Assembly (NCBI GenBank): GCA_018398585.1
Contig: JAGTTD010000010.1
Location: forward strand, 2,621,501 to 2,685,500
From: Simmondsia chinensis
Taxonomy: Eukaryota; Streptophyta; Magnoliopsida; Caryophyllales; Simmondsiaceae
Length of the DNA stretch: 64,000 bases
Direction of reading: 5' to 3'
Of this stretch, positions 42,001 through 52,208 are shown piece after piece (positions within the stretch are counted from its first letter, which is position 1; every line of letters starts with the position of its first letter). The notes beneath the pieces are model-generated. The model had not been told where the DNA came from and made no database searches. It saw only the letters and a list, made by a program, of their open reading frames with translations. The position numbers were made by a program, and so were the translations under genes.

Positions 42001-45000
42001 TTATAGAATGTAAATATCAGGAATGTGTCGAATTTTGGGCCAATCCTCTCCACAAGGTTCCATACAGGACTTCGTCAAGTGTGGACAACCAGTTATCAGG
42101 AGTTGCTTCAAGGAGGTGAGGTCCTTCATCGCCTCAGGCATTGATTTCAATCTTTTGCAATTCACGATACCAAGATGTTGAAGGCATTTCATGCCACCAA
42201 TCCACTCCGGGAGAGCCGTTAACTCCACACTGCAAATTGTAAGGTACTGGAGGGAGGACAAATACTGAAACCCTTTGGGGAGATTCTCCACCCGAGGCAA
42301 ATCATGTAATGACAGATAACGGAGGTAGCTACCTAGAGACTTCCATGGCAATATTCCATCATCTCCATCTTCATCCATCAAAGTCAACTTATCACAACAA
42401 TCGATTGTTAAAGTCTCCAATGTACTGAGGTGTTCTAAGCCTCCTGCATTAAGAGTCTTTAATTTCTTGCATGCACTAATTTTAAGAGAGTGTAGGGAAG
42501 CCAATCTTTGAAAAACCGACGGCCCAAACGTTGATAATCGCTCCATCTCAATATCAACCAGTATGGATAGAGAAGAAAGGTTCTGAAGAGACCCCTCTGG
42601 AAAAGATATCAAACAGTTTGCACTGTCAATCTCCAAATTCTTCAACATGGATAAATTAGATGTGGTCACCAGATCAATTGTCTCTTCTTTGAAAATGGAT
42701 AGCTCATCATTAAATTTCTTCAACCGTAAGTTCCCCACAAATGGACACATAGGCATGGATATCAAATTAGGGCAACCATCTATTTCTAAATTTGAAAGAC
42801 GAGGAAAGAATGGGTAAGATTGTACAGACCGATCCTCGCCTTGCTCATCCCCCAAAACTCCCGCTTCTTTGACTTCACTCCACCAGCCCATCAAGTTGGG
42901 CAAGGAAACAAGTTTGAGATCCTCAAGGCGTGAAAAGAATAATGTCAACTCTGAACTGACCTGAGAGGAAGCACTCTTGTGCTCCATGTACAAGATAGTC
43001 AACCCCATAAGTGTGAGCCTTTTAAGGTAAGGAAGCTTATGCAGTGATGGGAGATATTGCAATCCAAAACAAAGTGAGAGATTTATCTCTACAAGATTCG
43101 GAAGCAAGGATTCTAAGTTGTTTAGAGGCAACCAACTCGGAAGATTCTTGCCAGCATACCCATCCACCATAAGCAATCTAAGATTCGGATGGGGTTGTAA
43201 GTCCTCCAATAACGCTTCGTGTCTTTGATGGCATTGTCTACTTTGAAACGGGTACTGTATGCATAGTCCCATCATATGTTGCTTGCTCCTCAAATCTGCA
43301 CCCATGGATTTTTCTAAATGATGTAAGTTCCCACGAATTGTAATTGCGAGTTCACCTTTGAGATGTTGAAGTCCTTTTAGACCTTGCAGATGACCAACAT
43401 CACATGACTTTGAACTGGAATTAGAATCGCTCACAATAAACATGGACAGCATATGAAGGCTACTTAAAGAACCCAATCCCGGAGGCATACACTGTAATGC
43501 TGAACAACCAGTTATATCCAGTTGTCTAAGGTTAATCAGCCTATTAAATTTCTTTGGTAACTGCTTGAGGCGAGTACAATAACGTAATAGTATTGTCTGT
43601 AAGTTCCATAGTTTTGTAATGGACTTTGGAATATTCTCGAAAGAATTGTTAGACAGGTCTAAATACCGTAGATGTATTAATTTATTGACCGAGTTTGGAA
43701 GACTTGAAAGTAGAAAACCCCTTAAATCCAATACCCTTAGGCCATTGCAATGTGTTGGTACCACATCTACCTTCTTTGCTATCGGGAGAGACCAAAAGAT
43801 TTCTTGAGATTCGGAGGGCGCAAAACCACGTGAGAAGTGACGAAATTTTTTCAAGTTCACCGTTGGTCGCTGCTCCATACAAAGAATGCCCTCATTTTCA
43901 GCTACAGTTATAGCAAGATTGTGCAAGAGATCATGAATCTTGACTGATTTAATTTCATTCCATTCACCTATCTTGATATCTTGGAAAAAACATCTTTCTA
44001 TCAAAATCCTAAAATACTCCTCACCCTTATCCTCTAAATCCTCATTATATAAAGGTGTAATAAAACCTTCAGCCATCCAGAGATTGATCAGTAAATCCTT
44101 CTCAATGTCATAGTCCTCAGGAAATATTGCGCAATAGGCAAAGCAACGCTTCAATGTGCCGGGAAGGTGGTAATAACTACGCTTCAAGGTCGGGAGTATG
44201 TCACCATCCTCTTGTTCTATAGCTGCTAGTTCATTATTTTTGAACGAGACCCATTTACATTTATCTTGTCCGTACAAAAGGCTTCCTATCATCCGTATTG
44301 CAAGAGGAACATTGACACATTTTTTAATAATCTCTTTCCCGATCTCTAAAAGTTCAGCATCTCCTCTTAATTGTTCTTGGCCAGATCCGAATGCCATTTT
44401 CTCAAATAAACACCAAGAGTGTTCCGGAGAGAGACCTTGCAATTCATACATCGGATAGTCTCCCATAACTTTAGCCACCTTCTTAGATCGTGTTGTCACC
44501 AAAATCCTACTTCCGCTCCCAACACCGACCAACAATCCTTTAAATTCTAGCCATCGGTTACGATTCTCATTCCATACATCATCCAAAACAAGTAAAATTC
44601 TCTTTCCATCTATCTCCTTTTGCAATTGCATGTGCAATTGGTCTCGACCAAGGTCCTCAGGCTTCTTGTTAGTTGCAGAAATTATGATCCTTTTCATCAG
44701 TGATTCTAGATCAAAATCCTCAGAGACACATACCCACAACTTTGTTGTGAACTCACTCTTAGCCCTTTCATCATTAAAGATAAGTTGAGCCAGGGTTGTT
44801 TTTCCCAAACCTCCAATCCCTACTACAGAAACACAAGATAAATTCTCTTCTGTTGGATTATTGGAGTCCAACAACATGTCGATCACCGCCTTCTTATCAT
44901 CATCCCTCCCAACTACATCTTTATCATTCACAAAGGATTGAGTATCCCTCCTTCTGATGGGCATAATTTGTTCCCTCGTAATAGTATATCCAGTATATGC

Positions 45001-45405
45001 ATAATTTTGTCTCTCTTTGGCAATATCATCCAGCCGCTTCATTACGTCATCAATCTTGTGGGACATACGCAGCACTTTGCAAGAAGGAAAAAAACAACGT
45101 ACCGTCTTAAGGAATTTGTTAGGATTACAAATCTGTTGCTGCTGAGAAAGAGTGTTGAATGCATCGAGCACATCTTCAGCATCATAGACGACCTCTTGGA
45201 GCTTCTTGAGCCAGTCACGCTCAATATGTAAAAGCACTCCCCTCTCATCTGCATCTAGGCGTACAGCATTGATAGCAGAAAGGATTCTCTGAAGCTTATT
45301 GATCTTTTTCTCAACACCCAACCCAGATGCATAATCTCGTAGGGTGCGAGAATCAATCATTGAAATGAGAGTTTGAACAACATTGAATATTGTCCCAGGA
45401 TCCAT
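42001..45405 (-). CDS. CC-NB-ARC-LRR (CNL) immune receptor, intact
   Basis: 1134 aa from MDPGTIF. This Met sits in CCATGG, shortly downstream of a TATA region, and is shared with the paralogue. The frame is open 54 codons further upstream, but that part looks like leader. It acts inside the cell, sensing effectors and triggering defence through a nucleotide switch. Domains: coiled coil about 1-160 with EDVLDAF at 77-83; NB-ARC about 165-500 with P-loop GIGGLGKTT (196-204), RNBS-A LWVCVSEDFD, kinase-2 LLVLDDVW (271-278), RNBS-B GSRILVTTR (298-306), a GLPL variant VNVPLA (364-369), RNBS-D CFAYCAIFPEDYD (421-433) and MHD variant IHD (490-492); LRRs from about 520 to the end, such as LPNSVNKLIHLRYLDLS. 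Trp in LLVLDDVW supports the non-TIR class. All switch residues are present. The coding part lacks introns. Specificity cannot be inferred. Confidence 0.95.
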   Translation of the reverse strand: MDPGTIFNVVQTLISMIDSRTLRDYASGLGVEKKINKLQRILSAINAVRLDADERGVLLHIERDWLKKLQEVVYDAEDVLDAFNTLSQQQQICNPNKFLKTVRCFFPSCKVLRMSHKIDDVMKRLDDIAKERQNYAYTGYTITREQIMPIRRRDTQSFVNDKDVVGRDDDKKAVIDMLLDSNNPTEENLSCVSVVGIGGLGKTTLAQLIFNDERAKSEFTTKLWVCVSEDFDLESLMKRIIISATNKKPEDLGRDQLHMQLQKEIDGKRILLVLDDVWNENRNRWLEFKGLLVGVGSGSRILVTTRSKKVAKVMGDYPMYELQGLSPEHSWCLFEKMAFGSGQEQLRGDAELLEIGKEIIKKCVNVPLAIRMIGSLLYGQDKCKWVSFKNNELAAIEQEDGDILPTLKRSYYHLPGTLKRCFAYCAIFPEDYDIEKDLLINLWMAEGFITPLYNEDLEDKGEEYFRILIERCFFQDIKIGEWNEIKSVKIHDLLHNLAITVAENEGILCMEQRPTVNLKKFRHFSRGFAPSESQEIFWSLPIAKKVDVVPTHCNGLRVLDLRGFLLSSLPNSVNKLIHLRYLDLSNNSFENIPKSITKLWNLQTILLRYCTRLKQLPKKFNRLINLRQLDITGCSALQCMPPGLGSLSSLHMLSMFIVSDSNSSSKSCDVGHLQGLKGLQHLKGELAITIRGNLHHLEKSMGADLRSKQHMMGLCIQYPFQSRQCHQRHEALLEDLQPHPNLRLLMVDGYAGKNLPSWLPLNNLESLLPNLVEINLSLCFGLQYLPSLHKLPYLKRLTLMGLTILYMEHKSASSQVSSELTLFFSRLEDLKLVSLPNLMGWWSEVKEAGVLGDEQGEDRSVQSYPFFPRLSNLEIDGCPNLISMPMCPFVGNLRLKKFNDELSIFKEETIDLVTTSNLSMLKNLEIDSANCLISFPEGSLQNLSSLSILVDIEMERLSTFGPSVFQRLASLHSLKISACKKLKTLNAGGLEHLSTLETLTIDCCDKLTLMDEDGDDGILPWKSLGSYLRYLSLHDLPRVENLPKGFQYLSSLQYLTICSVELTALPEWIGGMKCLQHLGIVNCKRLKSMPEAMKDLTSLKQLLITGCPHLTKSCMEPCGEDWPKIRHIPDIYIL

Positions 45406-45510
45406 GGTTCTATGCTCAAAATAAAAACGATCAAGAAAAATATTACAGGAGAATGATCTTGGAGAAAGGAAGTGGAATAGGTGTAGTGCATGAACTATGC
45501 CAGTGGGCGA

Positions 45511-45523
45511 GTAAATATATAAT
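45511..45523 (-). promoter_or_regulatory. TATA region of the intact CNL gene
   Basis: Minus ATTATATATTTACTC about 110 bp upstream of the ATG, conserved with copy A (8215-8231). The leader between them (CATGCACTACACCTATT) is also conserved. Confidence 0.55.
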
Positions 45524-46004
45524 GAGTTGCATAAGATGATCATTGAACATATTACATTATTTACCATTTTGCCCTTCTGTAGACATTGTACATTTTTTTT
45601 TGTTGATTTTTAGGGAATCAATCACCAACTACTAAGGTTTATTTATTTATTATCTAGGTATTATAAGTTTCAAAAACTTTATAACTTTTACTTTATGTCA
45701 AACTTGGGTAAATTTTTATTAGAGTCTGGTTGTGCTTCACATAAAACTGATGCTAAGATGACACATAATTATAATAAAATACATCAATTGTATCAGTATT
45801 TTCAGCAAAAATCTGTGGCATTATGATAAAACATTCCACCGGATTCTATCATAGGCGACCTATATATTTTCAAAATCTTATATCATATTAGGATTTTCCA
45901 ACAAAACTTTACTAAATACTGATGGAGCATACGTATACATTTTTAGAATTTTGATCCATATCAGTATTTTCCAATGAAAATTCAACGAATATTAACAGTG
46001 GACA

Positions 46005-46075
46005 CAATAACAACAACAAATTTGATGTCCCGAAAAGGCTCCTATTAAGATAGGATCTAGATAGGGTCTACATGT
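46005..46075 (+). mobile_element. Au-like SINE fragment
   Basis: AACAACAACAAATTTGATGT, CCCGAAAAGGCTCC, then a degraded body. Orthologous to 9268-9345. Confidence 0.5.
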
Positions 46076-46359
46076 TTGCAATTTTCAAATTGAAAGTACT
46101 TCAATAACTTGAAAAAAAAAAAAAAAGAAATTTAAGCCCCAAAGCATCTTCATAATATACATTGGAATATTGCCTATTTTCTTTTAGGTGGATTGACGTG
46201 GAGCTTTCTCCTCCACTTGGATCTTTTGTACATAAAAACGACATTATCTTTTCCCTTCTCTTTTATGGTTTTTATTTTCCAGATTATTCCAAAATGTATA
46301 CATATTTTTCTCTGGAACATAACTCCTGTTCATTTTCCAATGTAAATGAAATTTATTTT

Positions 46360-46535
46360 GCTGCAACAAGATCAACAACAAACCTAGTGTCTAAAAGACT
46401 AGTGCCAAGGTAGAGTTTAGAGGGTGAAACGTGCTCGAGGCAAGGCAGAGTTTGGGGAATAAAATGTATGCAGTTTTATATTTACAGAGTACTACTCTGA
46501 AAGGAGGTCGTTTCCAAAAGCCCCTGACCCTGAAA
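46360..46535 (+). mobile_element. Au-like SINE
   Basis: GATCAACAACAAACCTAGTG, AAGGTAGAGTTTAGAGG, GTATGCAGTTTTA, CTACTCTGAAAGGAGGTCG, AAAAGCCCCTGACC. A short internal duplication (AAGGTAGAGTTT / AAGGCAGAGTTT) is visible. It is the uninterrupted counterpart of 9590-10,175. Confidence 0.6.
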
Positions 46536-46813
46536 TTTGATTTGCATTTAGTGAAATCAAGTTTGAGATTTCAGTTCTATGCTTAATGATTCCATGGCGC
46601 ATGTACCTTGATTTGTGATCACAGGAAGATTTTAAATAAATAAAAAAATGAGTTCACATTATGTTTATTAATCAAATAAATAGACAATTTTCTTTTACGG
46701 TGGCAATAATGAGCATACTACTTTCCTAAATAGAAATACTGATACTAGAAAAAACATGACCTTTCAATCCAAGATCTCGTACTTATAATCAAGAGTTTAA
46801 TTCCCATATCAAC

Positions 46814-47340
46814 TCTAACAACTTAATAAATAGATAAATTAAAGAATGCACGTGATAATCTCATTTTAACATATACAAATTATTAATCACATTATTTTCT
46901 AGAAAGAAAATGTTAAAATATTTATTTTTTATAAATTGATATTCATACCAGTACTCAAATGTATAACTGGTAAACATTATAAAATAAATATAAAAAAATA
47001 AATACCTGAGTTGACTCGACTTGACTCCAGGTCTATGGGTCGTCCCTTGCTGATGAGTTTGTTTTTCCTGAACACTGCCAAAAGAAATTTCTAGGAAATA
47101 TCAAATTTCAATTCAGGTGAAGGAAAGGTTAAAAAACAATGAAAAAAAAATTAAATTTTTTTCATAGGTTATTGATGTAAATGATAAATAGGCAACGAAA
47201 GCATAAAGTAACAAAAGGCAAATAATAAGCAAATAGGCAGGTATGCAGATAGGTAAATAGATAGGCAAAACAAGTACACTAAAAAGGCAGTCATATAAGT
47301 TTAGGAACACTAGTTTTAGCAAGAATATGTTCCTCTATTC
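46814..47340. repeat. Remnant of a third CNL-unit flank
   Basis: About 46,990-47,130 resembles the 3'-flank landmarks of both units (TTGACTTGACTCCAGATCAC at 3762; TGACCTGAGTTGACCACAGG at 40,620). These are followed by a Gly-rich GGGTGTT/GTTTTT stretch and a CAAAATGAAATT.CCAGGAAG-like segment. Adjacent DNA is AT-rich with tetranucleotide runs (AGGTAAATAGATAGGC near 47,250). No gene. Confidence 0.45.
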
Positions 47341-47344
47341 TAAG

Positions 47345-47720
47345 CCGCTACATCGGTTATCCCTGTGCTAACCCTCCACTGAGCTCTATCTAAAATCATC
47401 TCCTCTCATAAGTTTAGATGGGTGAGGTCATGTCGGATAGTTTCCAACCATCTCTTATTTGGCCTGCCTCTCCTTCTCCTATCGAGTATAGTATGAAGTT
47501 GTTCTAATCTCCTAGTTGAAGCAATGGTTGATCTCCTCCTAATATGCTCAAACCACCTCAAACGTTGCTCCCTCAATTTATCCTCAATCGAGGTCAAACC
47601 TAATTTGCCTCTTATGATGTTGTTCCCGATCCTATTCTTCCTTGTATGTCAACACATCCACTGCAGCATCCTCATCTCCGTCACCTTCATCTTCTGTGTA
47701 TGATGTTTTCTTGGCTAATA
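47345..47720 (-). mobile_element. LINE tail, RT C-terminus (RTE-like)
   Basis: Minus strand codes for the C-terminal end of a non-LTR reverse transcriptase. It shows SIEDKLREQRLRWFEHIRRR and then RRRRGRPNKRWLETIRHDL (47,597-47,406), preceded by remains of EMRMLxWMC near 47,690. The pattern matches RTE-clade plant LINEs. It is 5'-truncated, as LINE copies usually are, with stops upstream. Confidence 0.75.
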
Positions 47721-49126
47721 CTCCGCAGTATATGACATAGTAGAGAGATCTCCAATTTTAAAACAGTTCCGTAAAGTTGTTGCTTAAAAAGCCCCCATCA
47801 ATGGTGGTTGGATCAAGTGGAATCTTGAACGCAATCAATACAATTGTGCGCTAATGCTAGACAAGAACATACACACTGAAACAAAGGTCAATTTATGCTC
47901 AAGACGCAGATGCTATCATAATGCAAGCAGTAGCCACATTTATTAAGCTAACCCGCAATGAGATGACTTGATTGATTACTTGTTACGACTCAAATCAAGC
48001 TCTAGGCCAAATTACTTAATTCTGATTGAAGGAGAAGGAGAAAGGAAGGAGGAAAGGAGAAGAACAAGGGTAATCAGTATTGAGGGAGGAACAGAAGACA
48101 GTTTAAGAGAGAAAGTGCGAATTTGATTGAATCAAAAAACAATTTCATTAATTTGATGAATGAATGAATACAAATGAAGCTTAAGGCCCGTTTATACGAA
48201 GCCGCCTAAACAGTAGACATGCTAGCATCCATAGCCAATGATGAGTGTTCATTGTTCACATGGATCATGATTGCAAGACTCCATAAACTGGGTGTGTAAT
48301 TCTTCCGCTCAACTACTCTATAGATGGCATTTACTTGGATCATGGACACCTTGTTAGATCTTATCTAAAACTACTTGCACAAGACAAAAGCTTTCTTTTC
48401 TTGTAACCTTCAATAATTAGTGAAGACTAAAGGAAGTAAATTTTTATCATAAATTAAGTTATTCTTATTATTAGACCTTTTGGAAATCCTTGAATGATCA
48501 GACAATATTTCAAATAAATAAGCATATGGAGTCTTTTTTGAAGATTGCTATGGCTTATATCATTGACTGAAAATAAATGCTTTGTCTTTTGTACAACGAG
48601 ATCTAAACCTTTGTTATTATGGGATATTGATAAGGTAATCATCGGGAAACAAAGACAAAGTATTTCACTGGGTTTTATTAGACTGGCATCTGAAAGAATC
48701 AGAAGTTGTCGGTTCATGGTCTTTTCCTCTCATTTTTAATTGTTGCGATTGATTTGTTTTTAATGTAAATCATTTTAGAAGATTGCATATTCTAATAGAA
48801 CTATTTCTAAACCCACTATGCCCAATTGGAATTGATTAGGCAAACCCAAGTGAGAGCACACTACATAATTCAGCCTTAAGTGGATGAAGAATGAACTTCA
48901 TGACATATACTAAGTTGATTCGAGTCATTGTTGAATGGTAACGGAGCATCAAGTTTCTGATTCAACCCTAGATCCACACCAGTTGGTTGCCCACATCATG
49001 TGGAGAAAAGGGTTATGATAGATAAGAAAGAAAAGAAAGAAATTGTTCCATTAGGATCAGGACATGGTTATCCACCGCACTAAGTTCAACAAAAGATAAG
49101 AATGAGTATTCAATCACTACATTGGA
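47721..49126. other. Non-coding, possible LTR remnant
   Basis: No supported gene. 47,990-48,260 has a purine-rich stretch (AAGGAGAAGGAGAAAGGAAG), then ATGAATACAAATGAAGCTTA and GGCCCGTTTATACGAAGCC. This resembles the R/U5 part of an LTR read in reverse. 48,420-49,100 shows nothing recognisable. Confidence 0.35.
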
Positions 49127-49320
49127 GGGTGACCGCTAGTTCAACCGGTAAAATCTTTGAGGTGGTCCCCGACACCTGGGAATGGATCCCACCTTCATCA
49201 GGGAAGAAGAGGATTATAAGGTCTGGGGAGGATTGCCCCCTTGTATAACCCACGTAGACTTCTTACCATATGTAAACACAACAAAAACAAAACCCAATGT
49301 CTGAAAGCTCCCCAGGCAAA
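49127..49320 (+). mobile_element. tRNA-like SINE
   Basis: GACCGCTAGTTCAACCGGTA resembles a Pol III A-box context. GACACCTGGGAATGGATCCC resembles the T-arm/B-box of a tRNA. A body follows, and an AACAAAAACAAAACCCAATG segment with Au-like wording ends it. No functional tRNA cloverleaf is proposed. Confidence 0.5.
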
Positions 49321-49965
49321 GCATAAAAAAAAAAATAAAATAAAGATCAATCACTACAAGAAACTGGGGAGTGCACATATGAAGACATAATGGCATTATG
49401 TATGTGTCTTTGGGGAATGAGACACGAAGTTCTTAAAATTATCGTGGCATGCCAAGTATATAAAAACTACGTCCATAAAGTGAATCAAGCATTTCTGTTC
49501 CAATTGTAATATTTGATAATTGTAAGTTCTTGTGACCAGGGATAGTATGAGTTGCATTGGCAAAATTAGTTCCTCTCTATACATATAGGAATCGCTCAAA
49601 CACACTCACACACACACTTAGTAGTAACGGACTCGAGCAAAAACTGTTAAGAGTATAAAACTAATCATTGGCTTTTACCCATCAACTTAAGCTTTTGGAT
49701 CAATTGGTTTTTTAACGACAATCTCGATTACCTTCAGGGTTGGGGGGAAAGGTAATCGAACCTATGCCCTCATTATCCTAAACATCTGCAACTCACATGA
49801 GACTAGGAATCAAAATGTAAACGCACTTCCAGGATAACTAAGAGATATGGATAACTACTGCAATCTGCAGCTTCAGAGAAACATTTTAGAGCCCATAACA
49901 TGATCAATAAATAATATAAACATAACTGTAAAGTTCGAAAATTGAGTATCCACCAAGAAACAAAC

Positions 49966-50199
49966 CTCAGATGTTGAACTTAGATCGTCGTCAAAAACTG
50001 GATCAGGAAGTTCTAGATAACCGACAGGCCCCATAATACCAGGCTCATATTGCATTCGCATGTGCCCATTGCTCGGGATTTCTGCTAGTCTTGCAATGGC
50101 CTCATCATTGATATGGTCTACTTTTGCTTTTCCACAGTCTCTGGTTTGGCTCAGGTCGCTCATGCTTGAGCTGACCAACCCTCCAAGTATCTTGATTAC
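49966..50199 (-). CDS. Unrecognised host exon, 78 codons
   Basis: Minus strand exon bounded by TGAATGCAG| (acceptor, 50,200) and |GTTTGTTTC (donor, 49,965), open throughout in one frame, exactly 78 codons, phase 0 at both ends. It begins VIKILGGLVSSSMSDLSQ and ends DPVFDDDLSSTSE. Its composition looks like real protein, with few low-complexity runs, unlike other short ORFs nearby. I do not recognise the family, and no neighbouring exon was identified with confidence. The minus-strand 5' region at 53,170-53,500 could belong to the same gene, but about 3 kb of repeats separate them. It could also be a captured or relict exon. Confidence 0.45.
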
Positions 50200-50309
50200 C
50201 TGCATTCACAATGGAAAGCATTTCTAATTATGATAAATTACATACTGAAAGAAAAGTTGTAATTCAATGTAGCAGGACTGCAACAAAATTAGGACTTTAT
50301 ATATACCAT

Positions 50310-50375
50310 CAGGCCCTCCCCCCTGACCATGCATATGCGGGAGCCCGTGAGGCACTAGGTCAGTAGTTGTATATA
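50310..50375 (-). mobile_element. Au-like SINE, 5' fragment
   Basis: On minus: CTAGTGCCTCACGGGCTCCC then GGTCAGGGGGGAGGGC. Only the head is present. Confidence 0.6.
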
Positions 50376-50647
50376 AACCGTTAGGAAATGGATAGATCCT
50401 AGAATCTGAAGTTCACAATAAGATACAAGAGAAGAAGCAGAAAAGGAGAAGAGGGAGGGTTCGAAATTCAGAAAATATAAGGTCTAAACAACTGAACTAT
50501 TCTCCTCCCTTTTGGGTAAGCAAGCAGGAATGAGAATTTGAACCTAGAACCTCTTGTCCTAAGTCATATCCTTGATTGTGTTTTACATTAGACCGATGTC
50601 TTATTCGCATCATCCCATTAAATAATACTATATCATACATAACGTCC

Positions 50648-50672
50648 TATATATATATATATATATATAGAG
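50648..50672. repeat. (TA)n microsatellite
   Basis: About twelve TA units in unstructured AT-rich DNA. Confidence 0.9.
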
Positions 50673-50907
50673 CACGTATTTGTCTACTTCAATATGCTAC
50701 TTAACAGGATTTAGAATATTTCAGCTCCAGCCCATTCCTGACGAACCTTTTATGGTAACTGTGGGCATTGTAAGGGAAAACCTATACTCCTTATGATTCT
50801 GGTCTAGAGCAGGGTAAGACAATAAGATTCCATGATAGAACTCCAAGTCACCATTCAGGAGCTAGAAGAAGCTCTCAAGCTTGAATTTGTACATTCCAAT
50901 TACAATG

Positions 50908-51055
50908 CAGACAACAACAACAACAACAAAAACAAAAAATCCATTGCTTCAAAGGCTCCTACCACTGCAGGGTTTGGGAGGGGTGAGATGTACGCAACCT
51001 TATCCCTTCAGGGTGCTACACTAAAAGAAGGTTGTGCTCGAAGACCCTCAACTAA
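50908..51055 (+). mobile_element. Au-like SINE
   Basis: (CAA)n head, CCATTGCTTCAAAGGCTCC, GCAGGGTTTGGGAGGGGTGA, GATGTACGCAACCTTATCCC, AAGAAGGTTGTGCTCGAAGA. All SINE landmarks are in order. Confidence 0.8.
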
Positions 51056-51167
51056 AAATATCAAAATTCAAACTTAAACCTATTCATGTCTGCTGTCATA
51101 CTCATCTCTAAGCAACGTAGGTATAGACTACATATCTGCGACTATGAGTGTTCAAAATATTTGTACT

Positions 51168-51310
51168 AACAACAACAACAACATTCCCAGTGCCTCACGG
51201 GCTCCTGCAAAAGCAGGGTCGGGGGGGGCGGGGGTGGATGTACGCAGCCTTACCCGTTCCGAGTGGAAGAAAAGTTGTTTCCAAGGACCCCCAACCTGAA
51301 GAATCTTGCC
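51168..51310 (+). mobile_element. Au-like SINE, well preserved
   Basis: AACAACAACAACATTCCCAG, TGCCTCACGGGCTCC, GCAGGGTCGGGGGGGGCGGG, GATGTACGCAGCCTTACCCG, AAAAGTTGTTTCCAAGGACC. Together with 38,563-38,690 the best representative of the family here. Confidence 0.87.
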
Positions 51311-51479
51311 TTCCTAGAAGCAAGGCATCCTGAAAAGAGTTAGGTAATGTCAAAGACACATCCACAACACATAATAAAGCAAATAGACTACATCCATACA
51401 CAAATATGCATACGCACATAAACACATAAGCACACCACATGGGGTAAATCCGCGTTATAAACCCTATGCTAGCAACAAT

Positions 51480-51712
51480 ATGCAGCATTATTCTCGGTCG
51501 CTTTATCGGCTACCCCTATGCTCGCTCTCCAACGAGCTCTATCCAAGGTCATCTCCTCACTTAGGTTTAGGTGGGTCAGGTCATGTCGGATCGTCTCCAT
51601 CCAACTCTTCTTAGGCCTACCTCTTCCTCTTCCTCTTCCTCCTAGCATCGTATGTAGCTGTTCACATCTCCTGATTAGAGCTGTGGTCGGTCTCCTCCTA
51701 ACGCATCCAAAC
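51480..51712 (-). mobile_element. LINE tail, RT C-terminus (RTE-like)
   Basis: Minus strand again encodes an RTE-type RT end: RRRPTTALIRRCEQL, a GRGRGRGRPKKSWMETI stretch and HDLTHLNL, followed by a short 3' UTR rich in ACACATA. It lies about 170 bp from a SINE, and shares the HDLTHLNL ending with 47,345-47,720. Confidence 0.75.
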
Positions 51713-52198
51713 CATAAAGCCCAAACTAAACCGAACTATTTGGTATTGGGACTAAATTGGACAAATTGTTATCCGGTGCAATCATCTATCTTTGATTTGA
51801 AGGTCTATGGTCTCCAATCCGGTCTTATTGACTTCGAATGTATAGTAATAAGCATTCTAAAATTGTTAAAATATTGGTTTGGACAAAAACCAGATGACTA
51901 TACAGTTCAGCCGTGGATTAGAGATGCTATTCACCCAGTTCATTTGTTTGACATTTGGACATCTATTAGTCTGTCATTGAAACGTGCCCAAATGGGTATA
52001 TGGGTCGGAAAGAATTAGGGTAAGCCAATACAAAGTAGAGAGACTCAGTCCAGGATAGAGGACAATTTCTATAAATAGACTCGACTATGTATTAGAAAGG
52101 TAAGCAAAAAATTGATACGTCATTTCTATTCTCTCCTTACTTTATTCTTTAATTTTAGTATTTTATGACAACTAGCATAGCGTCCAAGAAACTCATCA
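51713..52198. other. Non-coding, LTR-like motifs at right
   Basis: 51,715-52,015 has an open frame of unrecognised content, continuous with the reverse strand of the LINE tail, so probably not a gene. 52,060-52,165 (TTCTATAAATAGACTCG, then TTAATTTTAGTATTTTATGA) resembles the promoter/R part of a decayed LTR. Confidence 0.35.
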
Positions 52199-52208
52199 CA
52201 CTAACCCA

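Larger units (their letters stand above)
38151..46813. repeat. Duplication unit B (intact CNL gene plus flanks)
   Basis: Colinear with 2556-10,438, as described for unit A. It carries the intact CNL gene and lacks the retroposed insertion and the GGGTA-rich element found in A. It contains extra insertions at 38,460-38,690 and about 39,525-40,620. Confidence 0.85.

Noticed and set aside
45406..45567. 54-codon N-terminal extension of the intact CNL ORF
   Set aside because: It covers the conserved TATA and leader region. The MDPGTIF start in CCATGG is shared with copy A and fits the usual start of the coiled-coil domain.
49127..49200. tRNA gene
   Set aside because: Only A- and B-box-like phrases are present. 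A full cloverleaf cannot be drawn, and a SINE body follows.
51518..52018. 166-codon plus-strand ORF
   Set aside because: Its first third is the reverse strand of a LINE RT tail. The remainder has no recognisable domain.
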